From Streptomyces sp. NBC_01351 (GTDB taxonomy: Bacteria > Actinomycetota > Actinomycetes > Streptomycetales > Streptomycetaceae), in NCBI RefSeq assembly GCF_036237315.1, contig NZ_CP108356.1:5461501-5525500 (forward strand): a DNA stretch of 64,000 bases, in the 5' to 3' direction. Below are positions 51,663 to 60,408 of this stretch, piece after piece (position 1 is the stretch's first letter; every line of letters starts with the position of its first letter). The notes below the pieces were generated by a model, which made no database searches, was not told the origin of the DNA, and saw only the letters and a program-made list of their open reading frames with translations. Position numbers and translations under genes: made by a program.

Positions 51663-52847
51663 CTAGCGGTCGGTCGGAGCGTGCAGGAGCAGGTTCGGGG
51701 TGCCGGGCGGGAGTTCGCCGAGGTGGTCCGTGACGGCCGAGCGCAGCAGGGCCTGGGAGACCTGCGCCGGGGTCCTCGCCACCCCGCCCGCCAGGATCAG
51801 CGCGGCCACGCCCGCCGCGTGCGGGGCCGCCATCGAGGTGCCGGAGGCGCGCGCCGCGGCGGTGGGGGAGCCCTTCCAGGCCGAGACGACGGCCACGCCC
51901 GGCGCGGCGAGGTCCACGCAGGGGCCGTGGTTGGAGAACCGCGCCCAGCGGTCTCCGGAGTCGCTCGCGCCGACCGTGAGCGCCTCGGGGACCGCGGCGG
52001 GGGAGCCGGAGCAGGCGTCCTCGCCGGCGTTGCCGGCGGCCGCGGTGAAGGTGATCCCGGAGGCGACGGCGCGGATCACCGCCCCGTCGAGGGCGTGGCT
52101 GCGGGTGCCGCCCATGCTCATGTTGGCCACCGCCGGGGTGGCCGGGTTGCGGGCGGCGTCCTTCACCATCCAGTCGATGCCCTTGAGGATGCCCGAAAGA
52201 CTCCCGGAACCCCGGCAGTTGGCCACCTTCACGGAGACGAGGGAGACGCCCTTCGCGACCCCGTACGTCTGCCCGCCGAGCGTCCCCGCGACGTGCGTGC
52301 CGTGGCCGTTGCAGTCGCCGGAGCTCTCCAGGAACACCGCGTTGTAGCCGCTGCGGGCGCGGCCGCCGAACTCCTGGTGGCGGACGTTGATCCCGGTGTC
52401 CAGGACGTACGCGGTGACGCCCTCCGCCTTCGTGGCGTACGTGTACGAGCCGTCGAGCGGGAGGTCGCGCTGGTCGATCCGGTCCAGCGGCCAGGGGGGC
52501 TGCGGCTGTGTGCGCGGCTGTGTGTCGGAGATGCGGAACTCGGTGTCCGGTTCCACCGAAGCCACCCGGGGGTCGGCGGCCAGGGTCGCGGCGCGGGAGG
52601 GGGTGGTGCGGACGGCGAAGCCGTTCAGAGCGGTGTCGTAGACGGCCCCGACCTCGTCCCCGGCGTCCGCCGCCTCGGCGGCCAGGGCGTGGGTGGGGGC
52701 GCGGGAGGTGGCGTCCTTGAGGACGACGACGTAGGCGGCGGTGGGGGCTTCGGCGTCGGTGGCGTCGGAGTGCGGCGTCGGGGCGGTGGCCGTGGTGGCG
52801 GCCGCGAGGAGCGCGGCGGCCGGCAGGAGTGCGGCGAATGCGGTCAT
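51663..52847 (-). CDS. secreted S8 (subtilisin-like) serine peptidase
   Basis: 394 residues from ATG 52847. Signal peptide (TAFAALLPAAALLAAATTATA), then an I9-type propeptide (AAYVVVLKDATSRAP…ASVEPDTEF), then the catalytic domain with Asp in AYVLDTGINV, His in GHGTHVAGTLGG and Ser in ASGTSMAAPHAAGVAALIL. The oxyanion Asn is in TAAAGNAGEDAC. Related to the extracellular subtilases of streptomycetes (proteinase-K-like) and complete. The frame stays open a long way upstream through the repeats near 53 kb, but nothing there looks like protein. A terminator follows at 51555. Confidence 0.93.
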   Translation of the reverse strand: MTAFAALLPAAALLAAATTATAPTPHSDATDAEAPTAAYVVVLKDATSRAPTHALAAEAADAGDEVGAVYDTALNGFAVRTTPSRAATLAADPRVASVEPDTEFRISDTQPRTQPQPPWPLDRIDQRDLPLDGSYTYATKAEGVTAYVLDTGINVRHQEFGGRARSGYNAVFLESSGDCNGHGTHVAGTLGGQTYGVAKGVSLVSVKVANCRGSGSLSGILKGIDWMVKDAARNPATPAVANMSMGGTRSHALDGAVIRAVASGITFTAAAGNAGEDACSGSPAAVPEALTVGASDSGDRWARFSNHGPCVDLAAPGVAVVSAWKGSPTAAARASGTSMAAPHAAGVAALILAGGVARTPAQVSQALLRSAVTDHLGELPPGTPNLLLHAPTDR

Positions 52848-53020
52848 GCCGCCGATGCTCGGCGAGCGGCGGGGCGGGCGCGCGGAGGGTGCGCCGACTG
52901 GCGGCACGACACGCCGCCGCGGGGGGTAGGGCCGGGCCGCGCCTTCCGGGGCGGGGCTGGGTGCGCGCGGGCCGGCCCGGCTGGGGCGGGGCCGGTGCGC
53001 GTGGGCCGGCCCGGCCGGGG

Positions 53021-53125
53021 CCGGGCGCGCGCCGGGGCGTCTCCTCGGGCGTCGAACGGTGCCAGGGGTCGGTGGGCCGAGGGGGGTGCGTTCGACGCCC
53101 TGCGGGGACGCCCCGACACACACCC
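53021..53125. repeat. R2 palindromic repeat, copy 3
   Basis: Arms 53034-53057 and 53090-53114 with a 32-base loop. The inner stem GGGCGTCGAAC/GTTCGACGCCC is perfect; outer arms GGGGCGTC/GGACGCCCC enclose TCCTC and TGCGG bulges. Nearly identical to copy 2 over about 100 bp. Confidence 0.88.
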
Positions 53126-53300
53126 GGCCCCGTCCGGGCCTGCGGGTGTCGGCCTGGCGCATGCCCGGCCCTGTTTGGGCCTGCGGGGATGCCCCGGTGC
53201 ATGCCCGGTCCGGTTCGGGCCTGCGGGGATGCCTCGGCGTATGCCCGGTCCGGTTCGGGGCGGTGGGGATGCCTCGGCCCCGTTTGGGATGGTGGGTGTG
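53121..53300. repeat. tandem array, 40-bp period
   Basis: Units begin ATGCCCGG at 53161, 53201 and 53241 exactly 40 bp apart, with a more diverged unit before (53121) and a partial one after (53281). The centre of each unit is CCTGCGGGGATGCC, close to the CCTGCGGGGACGCC of the R2 right arm next to it. Confidence 0.85.
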
Positions 53301-53308
53301 GAGGTGTT

Positions 53309-53722
53309 TTAGGGGGTGAGGGGCCAGCCGCGCATGGTGAAGGTGCCTTCGTCCACGGCGGCGGCGGAGTCGTAGGTGGCCAGGGCTGCCTCGTTGTCGG
53401 TGTCCACGCCCACCCACATGCCGTAACAGCCGCGCGCCTTCGCCTCGTCGGCCAGCGCGAGCGTCAGCGCCCGGCCGATGCCGCGGCGGCGGTAGCCCTC
53501 GTCCACGGAGAGTTCGTACAGGCACATCTCGGTGCCCTTGTCGGGGTGGGTCATCTCCACGCCCGAGACCATGCCGGCGGGCACGCCATCCACGTACGCG
53601 ATGAGCATCAGGTGGCCCTGGGCGGCGAGGAACCGCTCCGACCACTCGGGGTGGGCCGGTCCGTCGAACAGGGACTCGGCGGCGGTGAGTTCGGTGGCGG
53701 TGACGGCCCGGCGGATGTCCAT
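53309..53722 (-). CDS. GNAT family N-acetyltransferase
   Basis: 137 residues from ATG 53722 (a GTG three codons earlier is also possible). Small GNAT: MDIRRAVTATELTAAESLFDGPAHPEWSERFLA, LIAYVDGVPAGMVSGVEMTHPD, the acetyl-CoA loop LYELSVDEGYRRRGIGRALTLALADEAKARGC and GVDTDNEAALATYDSAAAVDEGTFTMRGWPL at the end. The layout (MxxxLfd.. and YELSVDEGYRRRGIG) resembles AAC(3)-I type aminoglycoside acetyltransferases, but self-resistance is not implied. Between the repeat array and the PPTase gene on the same strand. Confidence 0.87.
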   Translation of the reverse strand: MDIRRAVTATELTAAESLFDGPAHPEWSERFLAAQGHLMLIAYVDGVPAGMVSGVEMTHPDKGTEMCLYELSVDEGYRRRGIGRALTLALADEAKARGCYGMWVGVDTDNEAALATYDSAAAVDEGTFTMRGWPLTP

Positions 53723-53749
53723 GGCGGCCACGATAACGGCGGGTGGGCC

Positions 53750-54451
53750 CTATGCGTCGCGCACCGCGAGGGCGGCCGCGTAGCCGGTCGGAGCCGGGAG
53801 GTCCGTCAGGAGCCAGTCCGGGACGGCGGCCGGGGTGGGGCCGGAGCCGACGTACGGCTCGTCGATGCCGAGGGCGATCCCGGTGCCGATGCCCTTCAGG
53901 CAGGCCTCCTTGCGGGACCAGACGCGGGCCAGCGCGGACCGGCGGTCCGCCTCCGGGAGGGCGGTCAGTTCGGCGGTCTCCCTCGGGTGCAGGTTGCCCA
54001 GTACGTCGGCCACCGCCTGCGCGCTCGGGTACTCCTCGATGTCGACGCCGACCGGCTGCGGGGCGAGCGCGACGTACGCCACGTCGCCGCTGTGCGAGAG
54101 GGAGAAGTGCACCCCGCCGCCGGCCACAGCGGGCCGGCCGTGCGGGCCGGCGCAGCTCGGGCAGTCCTCCCGGACCAGGACGACCTCCGCCGGAGCCACC
54201 CCCAAGTGGCCGCCGAGCAGCACCCGCAGCCCGATGTGCGAGGCCGTGTACCGGTGCCGGTCGGCGGGCCGGTGCTTCAGCCCGGCCTGCTTCAGCTCGC
54301 CCGCGTCGAGCACTCGCGCCGCCTCGGCGACCGCGATCCCGCCGACCACGTCCAGCCCGGTGTCCAGGGCCCACACCGCCACCGCCGCGCCCTCGGGGAG
54401 CGGTCCGGTCCGCAGTGCGTCGCCGCCGAGCTGGTTCACGTAATCGGTCAC
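53750..54451 (-). CDS. 4'-phosphopantetheinyl transferase (Sfp type)
   Basis: 233 residues from GTG 54451. Transfers phosphopantetheine from CoA to carrier proteins of fatty acid, polyketide or peptide synthesis. The PPTase motifs are present: HFSLSHSGDVAYVALAP, PVGVDIEEYPSA (Mg2+ ligands Asp and Glu), and VWSRKEACLKGIGTG (WxxKEAxxK). Also a Cys-rich EDCPSCAGPHGRPAV. It is a stand-alone, broad-type enzyme; no synthase cluster is within the window, so it probably serves clusters elsewhere. Divergent from an alpha/beta hydrolase gene. Confidence 0.93.
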   Translation of the reverse strand: MTDYVNQLGGDALRTGPLPEGAAVAVWALDTGLDVVGGIAVAEAARVLDAGELKQAGLKHRPADRHRYTASHIGLRVLLGGHLGVAPAEVVLVREDCPSCAGPHGRPAVAGGGVHFSLSHSGDVAYVALAPQPVGVDIEEYPSAQAVADVLGNLHPRETAELTALPEADRRSALARVWSRKEACLKGIGTGIALGIDEPYVGSGPTPAAVPDWLLTDLPAPTGYAAALAVRDA

Positions 54452-54526
54452 CCGCCCGAGACTAGACGACGTGGTCGGACGGCTGGTTAGGCTGACCCCC
54501 GAGTGATCGTCCGGAGGGGGAGCAGC

Positions 54527-55294
54527 GTGCGAAGTGCAGTCGTGACGGCGGGAGATGACAGGATCCGGTGGGTCGAGCTCGCCGGGGAGAAACCGGCGCG
54601 CGTGTACGTGCACGGGCTCGGATCCACCTCGCCCGCCTACTACGCGGCGAGCGCCACGCATCCGCTGCTGGCCGGACGCCGTTCCCTGCTGGTCGACCTG
54701 CTGGGCCACGGGCACAGCGACCGGCCCGAGGACTTCGACTACACCCTCGAAGCGCACGCCGACGCACTGGCCGCAGCCCTCGTCGCGGCCGGCGTGGAAG
54801 GCGCCGAGCTGATCGCGCACAGCATGGGCGGGGCCGTCGCCATCGTGCTCGCCTCCCGCCACCCCCACCTGGTCTCCCGGCTGGTGCTCGTCGACGCCAA
54901 CCTGGATCCGGCGCCACCCGTCCCCGCCGCCGGCAGTAGCCGCATCGCCGGCTACACCGAGGAGGAGTTCCTCGCGGGCGGCTGGGCGGAGGTCCGCGAC
55001 CGGGTCGGCGCGCACTGGTGGTCCACGATGCGGCTCGCCGGCCGGACCGCGCTCTACCGCACCGCCGTCCACCTCGCCGCGGGCACCATGCCCACCATGC
55101 GGGAACTGCTGTTGGAGCTGAAGATCCCGCGCGGCTACCTGCTGCCCGAGGCCGACGGCCCGCTCCCCGGCGCCGAGGCCCTGGAGGCCGCGGGCGTCAC
55201 CGTGCTGGCCGTGCCCGACTGCGGGCACAACATCATGCTGGACAACCCGGACGCGTTCGCCGAAGCCACCGCCACGATCCTGGCCAGGGACTAG
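54527..55294 (+). CDS. alpha/beta hydrolase
   Basis: 255 residues from GTG 54527, chosen because GGAGGGGGAGCAGC precedes it. Canonical alpha/beta hydrolase: VYVHGLGSTSPAYY oxyanion loop, RRSLLVDLLGHGHSDRP, nucleophile elbow LIAHSMGGAVAIVLA (Ser), LVDANLDP, and the C-terminal CGHNIMLDNPDAF (His). The substrate is unknown; esters or epoxides are typical. Convergent with the small membrane-associated gene that follows, and the two reading frames overlap by 4 bp at their 3' ends. Confidence 0.88.
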   Translation: MRSAVVTAGDDRIRWVELAGEKPARVYVHGLGSTSPAYYAASATHPLLAGRRSLLVDLLGHGHSDRPEDFDYTLEAHADALAAALVAAGVEGAELIAHSMGGAVAIVLASRHPHLVSRLVLVDANLDPAPPVPAAGSSRIAGYTEEEFLAGGWAEVRDRVGAHWWSTMRLAGRTALYRTAVHLAAGTMPTMRELLLELKIPRGYLLPEADGPLPGAEALEAAGVTVLAVPDCGHNIMLDNPDAFAEATATILARD

Positions 55295-55809
55295 CGCGCG
55301 CTCGCCGGGGCTGCCGGGGCGCCGGAGTGCTGCCCCGCGCCCGGGGACGGGGTGCCGTCGGTCCAGGCGTAGACGCGCTTGCCGCGCACCGCGACCTGGT
55401 ACTGGAACCGGTCCCGGCACTCGGGCCGCACCTCGGCCCGGATACGCCCCGGCCACCACCTGGCGCCCAGCTCCGGATCCTCGATCCGGTGCGGCGTGCC
55501 CGCCGTGCACTGCGGGCCGTCGAGCGGGATCTCCCCGAGGTTGAACCGGATCAGCCGGGCGTTGCCGTCGGTGCGCACCCGTATGCGGACGTCGGTGGCG
55601 TCCTTGGGTATCCACGAGGGCAAAACGAACGCCTGGTTCCCGCGCGTCGGAGCCTCGGCGGCGGTGGCGAACCTCTTGCCCTTCTCCTTGAACACGCGGT
55701 CGTCGATCGTGTCGGACAGGGGGTTGGGCGGGAGATTGGGCAGCGCGAAGGCGGCGGTGGCGAGGACTCCCACGGTGGCGGCGGCGATGACGAGCGGGCG
55801 GCGTTTCAT
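55291..55809 (-). CDS. hypothetical exported or membrane-anchored protein
   Basis: 172 residues from ATG 55809 (MKRRPLVIAAATVGVLATAAFALPNLPPNPLSD…). An N-terminal hydrophobic segment (about 6-24) is either a signal peptide or an anchor. The mature part has RIRVRTDGNARLIRFNLGEIPLDG, two cysteines (GPQCTAG, PECRDR) and FQYQVAVRGKRVYAWTDG, then a Pro/Ala/Gly tail. I recognise it as a conserved streptomycete hypothetical, without family name. A GGAGGGAC/GTCCCTCC hairpin (55826-55852) lies upstream of its start. Confidence 0.75.
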   Translation of the reverse strand: MKRRPLVIAAATVGVLATAAFALPNLPPNPLSDTIDDRVFKEKGKRFATAAEAPTRGNQAFVLPSWIPKDATDVRIRVRTDGNARLIRFNLGEIPLDGPQCTAGTPHRIEDPELGARWWPGRIRAEVRPECRDRFQYQVAVRGKRVYAWTDGTPSPGAGQHSGAPAAPASAR

Positions 55810-55995
55810 GCCTTTCAGTCTCGGCGGAGGGACCCCTCTCGCGCGTCCCTCCCCAGGACCAATCGATTCCCCTGCCGCAGGTCCCATACGGCGTCATACC
55901 TGAGAGGGAGCCGGATCAGGAAGTAACCGGACGGAGCCCGGAGCAGTTGGCCGGGGGAGACCCGTAGTCACCTCCCCCCACCTCCGAGGAACGCC

Positions 55996-56472
55996 ATGCG
56001 CCGCTTCGCCCCCCTTCTCGCCGCCGCCGTCGCGGTGCTCGCCCTCGCCCCGTCGGCCGTGGCGGCCCCGGAGGTGCCGGCCGACAAGCCGCAGGTGCTG
56101 AGCCGCTGGACGCAGACCGGCGCCGCCAGCCAGCAGGAGTGGGCCCGGGCCCGCGAGAACCGGAGCGCGTGGGACTCGTACGCCTTCGACTGGTCGACGG
56201 ACCACTGCACCGGCGCCCCCGAGGAGCCCTTCGGCTTCCCCTTCGCGACGGCCTGCGCCCGCCACGACTTCGGCTACCGCAACCACCGCGCGGCAGGCCT
56301 GTTCCCGGCCGCCAAGGCCCGCCTGGACGACGCCTTCCACGCCGACCTCGGACGGGTCTGCGACCGGTACGCGGGCGCCCGCAAGGCCTCCTGCGACAGC
56401 ACCGCGTGGCTCTACTACCAGGCCGTCAAGGGCTTCGGGATCCCCGGCACCGGACTCCTCACCGGAGAGTGA
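55996..56472 (+). CDS. secreted prokaryotic phospholipase A2
   Basis: 158 residues. Signal peptide 1-24, ending AVAA. Calcium-dependent secretory PLA2 of the streptomycete type: mature enzyme of about 120 residues with the catalytic dyad CARHDFGYRNH (His90, Asp91), a second Asp in RLDDAFHADL (about 111-112), and four cysteines (71, 87, 122, 133) for two disulphides. Calcium ligands fit the DWSTDHCTGAPE segment. Hydrolyses the sn-2 ester of phospholipids. The 3' end overlaps the MMPL gene's stop by 14 bp (convergent). GAGGAAC precedes ATG 55996. Confidence 0.95.
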   Translation: MRRFAPLLAAAVAVLALAPSAVAAPEVPADKPQVLSRWTQTGAASQQEWARARENRSAWDSYAFDWSTDHCTGAPEEPFGFPFATACARHDFGYRNHRAAGLFPAAKARLDDAFHADLGRVCDRYAGARKASCDSTAWLYYQAVKGFGIPGTGLLTGE

Positions 56473-58705
56473 GGGGCTCGGCCCCGGCGCTCCGGCCCGA
56501 CCCCGGCTCCTCGGAGATGCCGAACCGGTCGTGCAGGGCGCGCAGCGGTTTCGGGGCCCACCAGTTGGCCCGGCCGGCGAGCCGCATGGACACCGGTACG
56601 AGGACCGCCCTGATCAGGGTGGCGTCGACGAGGACCACCACCACCATGCCGATGCCGAGCATCTTGAGGAAGACGATCCCGGACGAGGCGTACGCGGCGA
56701 ACGACGCCGCGAGGACGACCGCCGCCGCGGTGATCAGCGGGCCGCCGCGCTCCAGGCCGGCGGCGACCGCGCCCGTGTTGTCGCCCGTGCGGTCGTACTC
56801 CTCCTTGATCCGCGCCAGCATGAAGACCTCGTAGTCCATCGAGAGGCCGAAGGCGGTGCAGAACATCAGGATGGGGATGCTGGGCTCGATCGAACCGCTC
56901 GCGGTGAAGCCGAGCGGGCCCGACAAGTGCCCCTCCTGGAAGACCAGTACGAGGACCCCGAACATCACCCCCATGCTCAGGATGTTCAGCAGCACGGCCT
57001 TCACCGGAAGCAGCACGCTGCCGGTCATCAGGAACAGGACCAGGAGAGTGGTCACCAGGATCAGCCCGAGGACCAGCGGCACCCGGTCGACCAACACCGT
57101 GCGGAAGTCGCGAAGTTCTGCGGGGTAGCCGCCGATCGTCGTTCCCGGGGCCGTCGTACGGATCTCCGAGAGCACCCGGTCGACGTCCCGGTCGAGTCCG
57201 CGATGGGTGGCGACCACGGAGAACCAGGTGCCCCGCCCGCCCGAGAACCGTTCGGAGTGGCCGTTCGGCTCGGTGATCCTGCGCCCGTCGGCGTACGAGC
57301 CGGTGAGCGCGTCGACCTGGTGGACCTCGGCGATCCGGGACAGGGCCAGGGCCGTGGCCTCGATCTCCGCCGTGTTCGTCCCTGCGCCCGTCGGGCTGGG
57401 CCGCAGGACCTGGATCGCGTCCATCTCCTCGGCGGCGAAATTGTCCCGGATCTCCTGCTGCACGACCCGGCTGGAGACGTCCCGCGGCAGCACCCGCTCG
57501 TCCGGAACGCCGAAGGAGAGCCCCAGCGCCGGTGCGGCCAGCCCCAGCAGCACCACCAGCGCCGGGATCCCGTACAGCAGCGGCCGGCGCATCATGCGCA
57601 GGGCGGTGCCGTGCCACCAGCCCCGCGCGGGGCGGGCGGTGTCGCCCTTGCGGGCGATCCGGTGGCCGAGGCGGGCCAGCGCGGCGGGCAGGATCACCAG
57701 CGCCGCGAGGACCGAGGTCAGGACCGTGGTGATACCGGCGTACGCGAACGAACGCAGGAAGGGGAAGGGGAAGAGCAGCAGGGCGGACAGCGAGAGGACC
57801 ACGGTCAGCCCGCTGAAGGCGACGGTGCGGCCCGCCCGGGCGACGGCCCTCTCGACGGCCTCGGGTACGGACCGGCCGGCCCGCAGCTCCTCGCGGAAGC
57901 GGTCGATGACGAAGAGGCTGTAGTCGACGCCGAGTCCGATGCCCATCACCAGCGCCAGGTTGGCGGCGAAGGTCGACACGTCGGTGACGAGGGTGACACC
58001 GCGCAGCAGCGCCAGTGAGGTGATCACCGAGAACAGGCCCATGCCGAGGGTGAGCAGGGCGGCCGAGAACCGGCGGTAGACGGCGAACAGCAGGAGCAGC
58101 ACGAGCGGAACGACGATCGCCTCCGCCCGCAGGAAGTCCTTGCGGGCCTGTTCGGCGGCCTGCCGGAACACCTCGTCCCCGCCGCCGACCCGAACCTTCA
58201 CCACGGAGCCCGGACCGGATCCGTCCCGGGTGAAGTCGGGGGAGAGGCCGGCCAGCCTGGTTCGGGCCTCGGTCACCGTCCCCGACAGCCGGGCGATGAT
58301 CAGGGCCTGCTTGCCGTCCTCGCCGCGCATGGTCGGCGTGTTGTCGCGCGACCAGTACGAGAAGACCTCGGCCACCCCGTCCCGCCCGGCCAACTCCTGC
58401 TCCAGGGCGCGGCCCTCGGCGGCGACGGCGGCTTCGTCGACGGTGCCCCGCGTGGCCGTGACCATCAGCAGCACACCGGGCGTGCCCGTCCCGAACTCCC
58501 GCTCCAGGACGGCCCGGGTGGCCACCGACTCGGAGCCGGGGCTCTCGAACCGGCTCAGGACCAGCCGGTCCATGGTGCCGGCGGCCAGGACCAGCCCCAG
58601 TACGGCGAGTGCGACGCCCGCCAGGGTCAACAGCCGGGCCCGGCGGGCGGCCACCCGCCCCCAGCGCTGCAGAAGGGGACGGTCGGACCGGTCTGTACGC
58701 GGCAT
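56459..58705 (-). CDS. MMPL family RND-type membrane transporter
   Basis: 748 residues from ATG 58705 (GGAGAGCAGC upstream). Twelve membrane helices in two six-helix blocks, each with a large extracellular loop: LTLAGVALAVLGLVLAAGT (helix 1), LVMGIGLGVDYSLFVIDRFREEL (helix 4-5, first RND motif), and LMFCTAFGLSMDYEVFMLARIKEEY in the second half; this GxxxDY motif provides the proton-relay Asp and Tyr. MMPL proteins export lipids and lipid-like metabolites in actinobacteria. The BTAD regulator lies divergently upstream. Substrate unknown. Confidence 0.92.
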   Translation of the reverse strand: MPRTDRSDRPLLQRWGRVAARRARLLTLAGVALAVLGLVLAAGTMDRLVLSRFESPGSESVATRAVLEREFGTGTPGVLLMVTATRGTVDEAAVAAEGRALEQELAGRDGVAEVFSYWSRDNTPTMRGEDGKQALIIARLSGTVTEARTRLAGLSPDFTRDGSGPGSVVKVRVGGGDEVFRQAAEQARKDFLRAEAIVVPLVLLLLFAVYRRFSAALLTLGMGLFSVITSLALLRGVTLVTDVSTFAANLALVMGIGLGVDYSLFVIDRFREELRAGRSVPEAVERAVARAGRTVAFSGLTVVLSLSALLLFPFPFLRSFAYAGITTVLTSVLAALVILPAALARLGHRIARKGDTARPARGWWHGTALRMMRRPLLYGIPALVVLLGLAAPALGLSFGVPDERVLPRDVSSRVVQQEIRDNFAAEEMDAIQVLRPSPTGAGTNTAEIEATALALSRIAEVHQVDALTGSYADGRRITEPNGHSERFSGGRGTWFSVVATHRGLDRDVDRVLSEIRTTAPGTTIGGYPAELRDFRTVLVDRVPLVLGLILVTTLLVLFLMTGSVLLPVKAVLLNILSMGVMFGVLVLVFQEGHLSGPLGFTASGSIEPSIPILMFCTAFGLSMDYEVFMLARIKEEYDRTGDNTGAVAAGLERGGPLITAAAVVLAASFAAYASSGIVFLKMLGIGMVVVVLVDATLIRAVLVPVSMRLAGRANWWAPKPLRALHDRFGISEEPGSGRSAGAEPLTLR

Positions 58706-58801
58706 GTGCTGCTCTCCGAACGAAGGGGAAGGGGAGTGGAGGGACGGGCCCCGCTTCACCTTCGGGGAGAGGGCTTGACCAGCCGCTGGAACGATCGCTG
58801 A

Positions 58802-58828
58802 CCGTCCGGGATCTCAACGGCCGGACGG
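58802..58828. promoter_or_regulatory. inverted repeat CCGTCCGG…CCGGACGG between MMPL and BTAD genes
   Basis: Perfect 8-base arms (58802-58809, 58821-58828) with an 11-base spacer in the divergent promoter region. Candidate operator for the BTAD regulator or another factor. Confidence 0.45.
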
Positions 58829-58912
58829 CGACCGGTAGAACCTGCCGGTAATGCCTAGCCTGGCGACCCGGCGGCCTGATGGCCTGCCGGGGGTTTCGGT
58901 CGGGGGGAAACG

Positions 58913-59812
58913 ATGTCTGGTGTGCTGTTGCGCGAGCGCGGCTTCCGCGACTCCGAGGGCGACGGACCGGGCGGCTCAGCACTGTGCTTCCGGCTTCTGG
59001 GGCCGCTGCGGGTCACCCGCGGTGCGACGGTGCTGGAGCTGGGACCGCCCCGGCAGCGCGCCCTGCTCGCCGTGCTGTTGCTCAGGCCCGGCCTGGAGAC
59101 GGGCGTCGATCAGCTGGTCGAGTCGCTGTGGGGCGAGGACTGCCCGGCGTACGCGAAGAACCTGATCCAGAAATACGTCTCGGGCCTGCGCGCCCTGCTC
59201 GCGGCCGGCGAGGGCGGGGAGGGCGGGGAGGGCGGGGGCCCGGGTGTCCGCCTGGAGTGGTCGGGGAGCGGCTACCGGATGGACGTCGGCCACTGCGAAG
59301 TGGACCTGTACGCCTACGAACAGCTGGCGGCGGCCGGCCTGGCCGCCACCCGCGACGGCGACCTCGTCCGGGCGGCCGAGCTGCTGGAAGAGGCCCGCAC
59401 GATGTCCACGGGGCCCCTGGCCGAAGGACTCGAAGGTCCCATGCTGGACCGCGAGCGGCTCTACCGCCAGGAGCGCTTCCTCGCGGACATGGAGGTGCGC
59501 GCCGAACTGGAACTGGACCTGGGCAGGCACCGCAACGCCGTCCCTTACCTGCACTACGCGGTGCACAAGTACCCGTTGAGGGAGCGGTTCCTGTGGCTCC
59601 TGATGCTCGCCCTCTACCGCTCGGACCGCGGGAACGAGGCCTTGGCGACGTACGCCGCCCAGCGCGCCCGGGTCGTGGAGGAACTCGGCGCCGAGCCCGG
59701 CCCGGCCCTGCGGTCCCTCCACGCGCTCCTGCTGCGGCAGGACCCGCAGCTGATGGTGATGCCGGCCCTGCGCCTGGACGGCCACGCCCCGTTCGGCCTG
59801 CCGGGCACATAG
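58913..59812 (+). CDS. BTAD-domain (SARP/AfsR-like) transcriptional regulator
   Basis: 299 residues. N-terminal OmpR-type winged HTH (LCFRLLGPLRVTRGATVLELGPPRQRALLAVLLLRPGLETGVDQLVESLWGEDCPAYAKNLIQKYVSGLRALL) followed by a bacterial transcriptional activator domain (DVGHCEVDLYAYEQLAAAGLAATRDGDLVRAAELLEEART…YPLRERFLWLLMLALYRSDRGNEALATYAAQRARVVEELGAEPGPALRSLH). No ATPase or TPR part, so it is a small SARP. SARPs usually switch on secondary-metabolite genes, but the neighbour here is the divergent MMPL transporter. A Gly/Glu repeat (GEGGEGGEGGG) sits in the HTH-BTAD linker. Confidence 0.9.
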   Translation: MSGVLLRERGFRDSEGDGPGGSALCFRLLGPLRVTRGATVLELGPPRQRALLAVLLLRPGLETGVDQLVESLWGEDCPAYAKNLIQKYVSGLRALLAAGEGGEGGEGGGPGVRLEWSGSGYRMDVGHCEVDLYAYEQLAAAGLAATRDGDLVRAAELLEEARTMSTGPLAEGLEGPMLDRERLYRQERFLADMEVRAELELDLGRHRNAVPYLHYAVHKYPLRERFLWLLMLALYRSDRGNEALATYAAQRARVVEELGAEPGPALRSLHALLLRQDPQLMVMPALRLDGHAPFGLPGT

Positions 59813-60335
59813 GTTCGGGGGATGGGCGTCGTGGTGACCGGCCGTGTGCGACCGAGCGGAGTGTCGGGGCGCGAGTTCGAGCCAGGCGATCATCTTCCGG
59901 TCGCCGCGCGGCGCGTCTGGAGCAGTGCCCGCGAGGCCGTAATCGGACGAGCATGAATTCGGGTCGTCCGTCGGCAAGCGCGTGTAAGACCTGCGGCGCA
60001 CCTGCCTGACGGCCGGGCCGAACAATGGAGTCCCGCCTGCCCGGGTGCCCGCTCGGGCGGGCAATTGCGCCCCTGGCTTGCTCGCTGCTTATGCCCGCTG
60101 TGTCACTGGCCGGCCGGTCTATCTGCAGAAGCGCATCGAAGGCCCGCAGGAGCTGCCCGAACAGCCGGCAAGAACCGTCCGAAGCCGGGTGCGGCCGGAC
60201 TGCCGACGCCTCGGCAAGGAGTGGTGAAGGGGTGGTGACGGGGTTTATGTCACCGCTACGGAAGTCGCGCTAAAGTGCCGCTGACCTGCGCGGAAACCCT
60301 CCCGGGAGAGAGTCCTCGGGATGGTGGACAGGAAG
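59813..60335. other. 523-bp intergenic region before tRNA-Arg (BTAD gene side)
   Basis: No convincing gene; frames are short and contain no known domain. Several hairpins: CCCGGGTGCCCGCTCGGGCGGGC at about 60048-60070 and GGTGAC…GTCACC at about 60235-60255. The right part is on the 3' side of the minus-strand tRNA, the side where integrative elements insert, but no integrase is visible. Confidence 0.5.
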
Positions 60336-60408
60336 TGCCCCCGGCAGGACTCGAACCTGCGGCCAAGTGCTTAGAAGGCACCTGCTCTATCCACTGAGCT
60401 ACGGGGGC
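60336..60408 (-). tRNA. tRNA-Arg (anticodon UCU)
   Basis: 73 nucleotides with standard cloverleaf: acceptor GCCCCCG/CGGGGGC plus discriminator A, D arm GCTC/AGAGC, anticodon arm with loop CTTCTAA (anticodon TCT, reads AGA and AGG), T arm with GGTTCGAGTC. No CCA is encoded. These arginine codons are rare in high-GC genomes. Confidence 0.93.

Larger units (their letters stand above)
52848..53308. other. 461-bp intergenic region made of repeats (S8 peptidase / GNAT)
   Basis: No gene. From left to right: diverged GC-rich repeats of GGGCCGGCCCGG type (about 52935-53020), R2 copy 3 (53021-53125), and a 40-bp tandem array (53121-53300) that resembles the right arm of R2. Confidence 0.7.

Noticed and set aside
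53161..53280. CRISPR-like array
   Set aside because: The 40-bp units are similar throughout, with no alternating conserved repeat and unique spacer, and no cas genes are near.
51663..54374. A 903-codon frame that would fuse an arginine-rich protein to the S8 peptidase
   Set aside because: Upstream of 52847 it crosses repeats and the antisense-frame GNAT and PPTase genes; the signal peptide begins at 52847.
53750..55897. A 715-codon frame extending the PPTase upstream
   Set aside because: The upstream part is antisense to the alpha/beta hydrolase and a shadow of the hypothetical gene; the PPTase body starts at the GTG at 54451.
58913..59812. Secondary-metabolite cluster driven by the SARP-like regulator
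   Set aside because: No synthase, tailoring or resistance genes adjoin it; the PPTase is 4.5 kb away and separated by unrelated genes.
59813..60335. Integrated element at tRNA-Arg
   Set aside because: No integrase, no excisionase and no duplicated tRNA 3' end could be found within the window.
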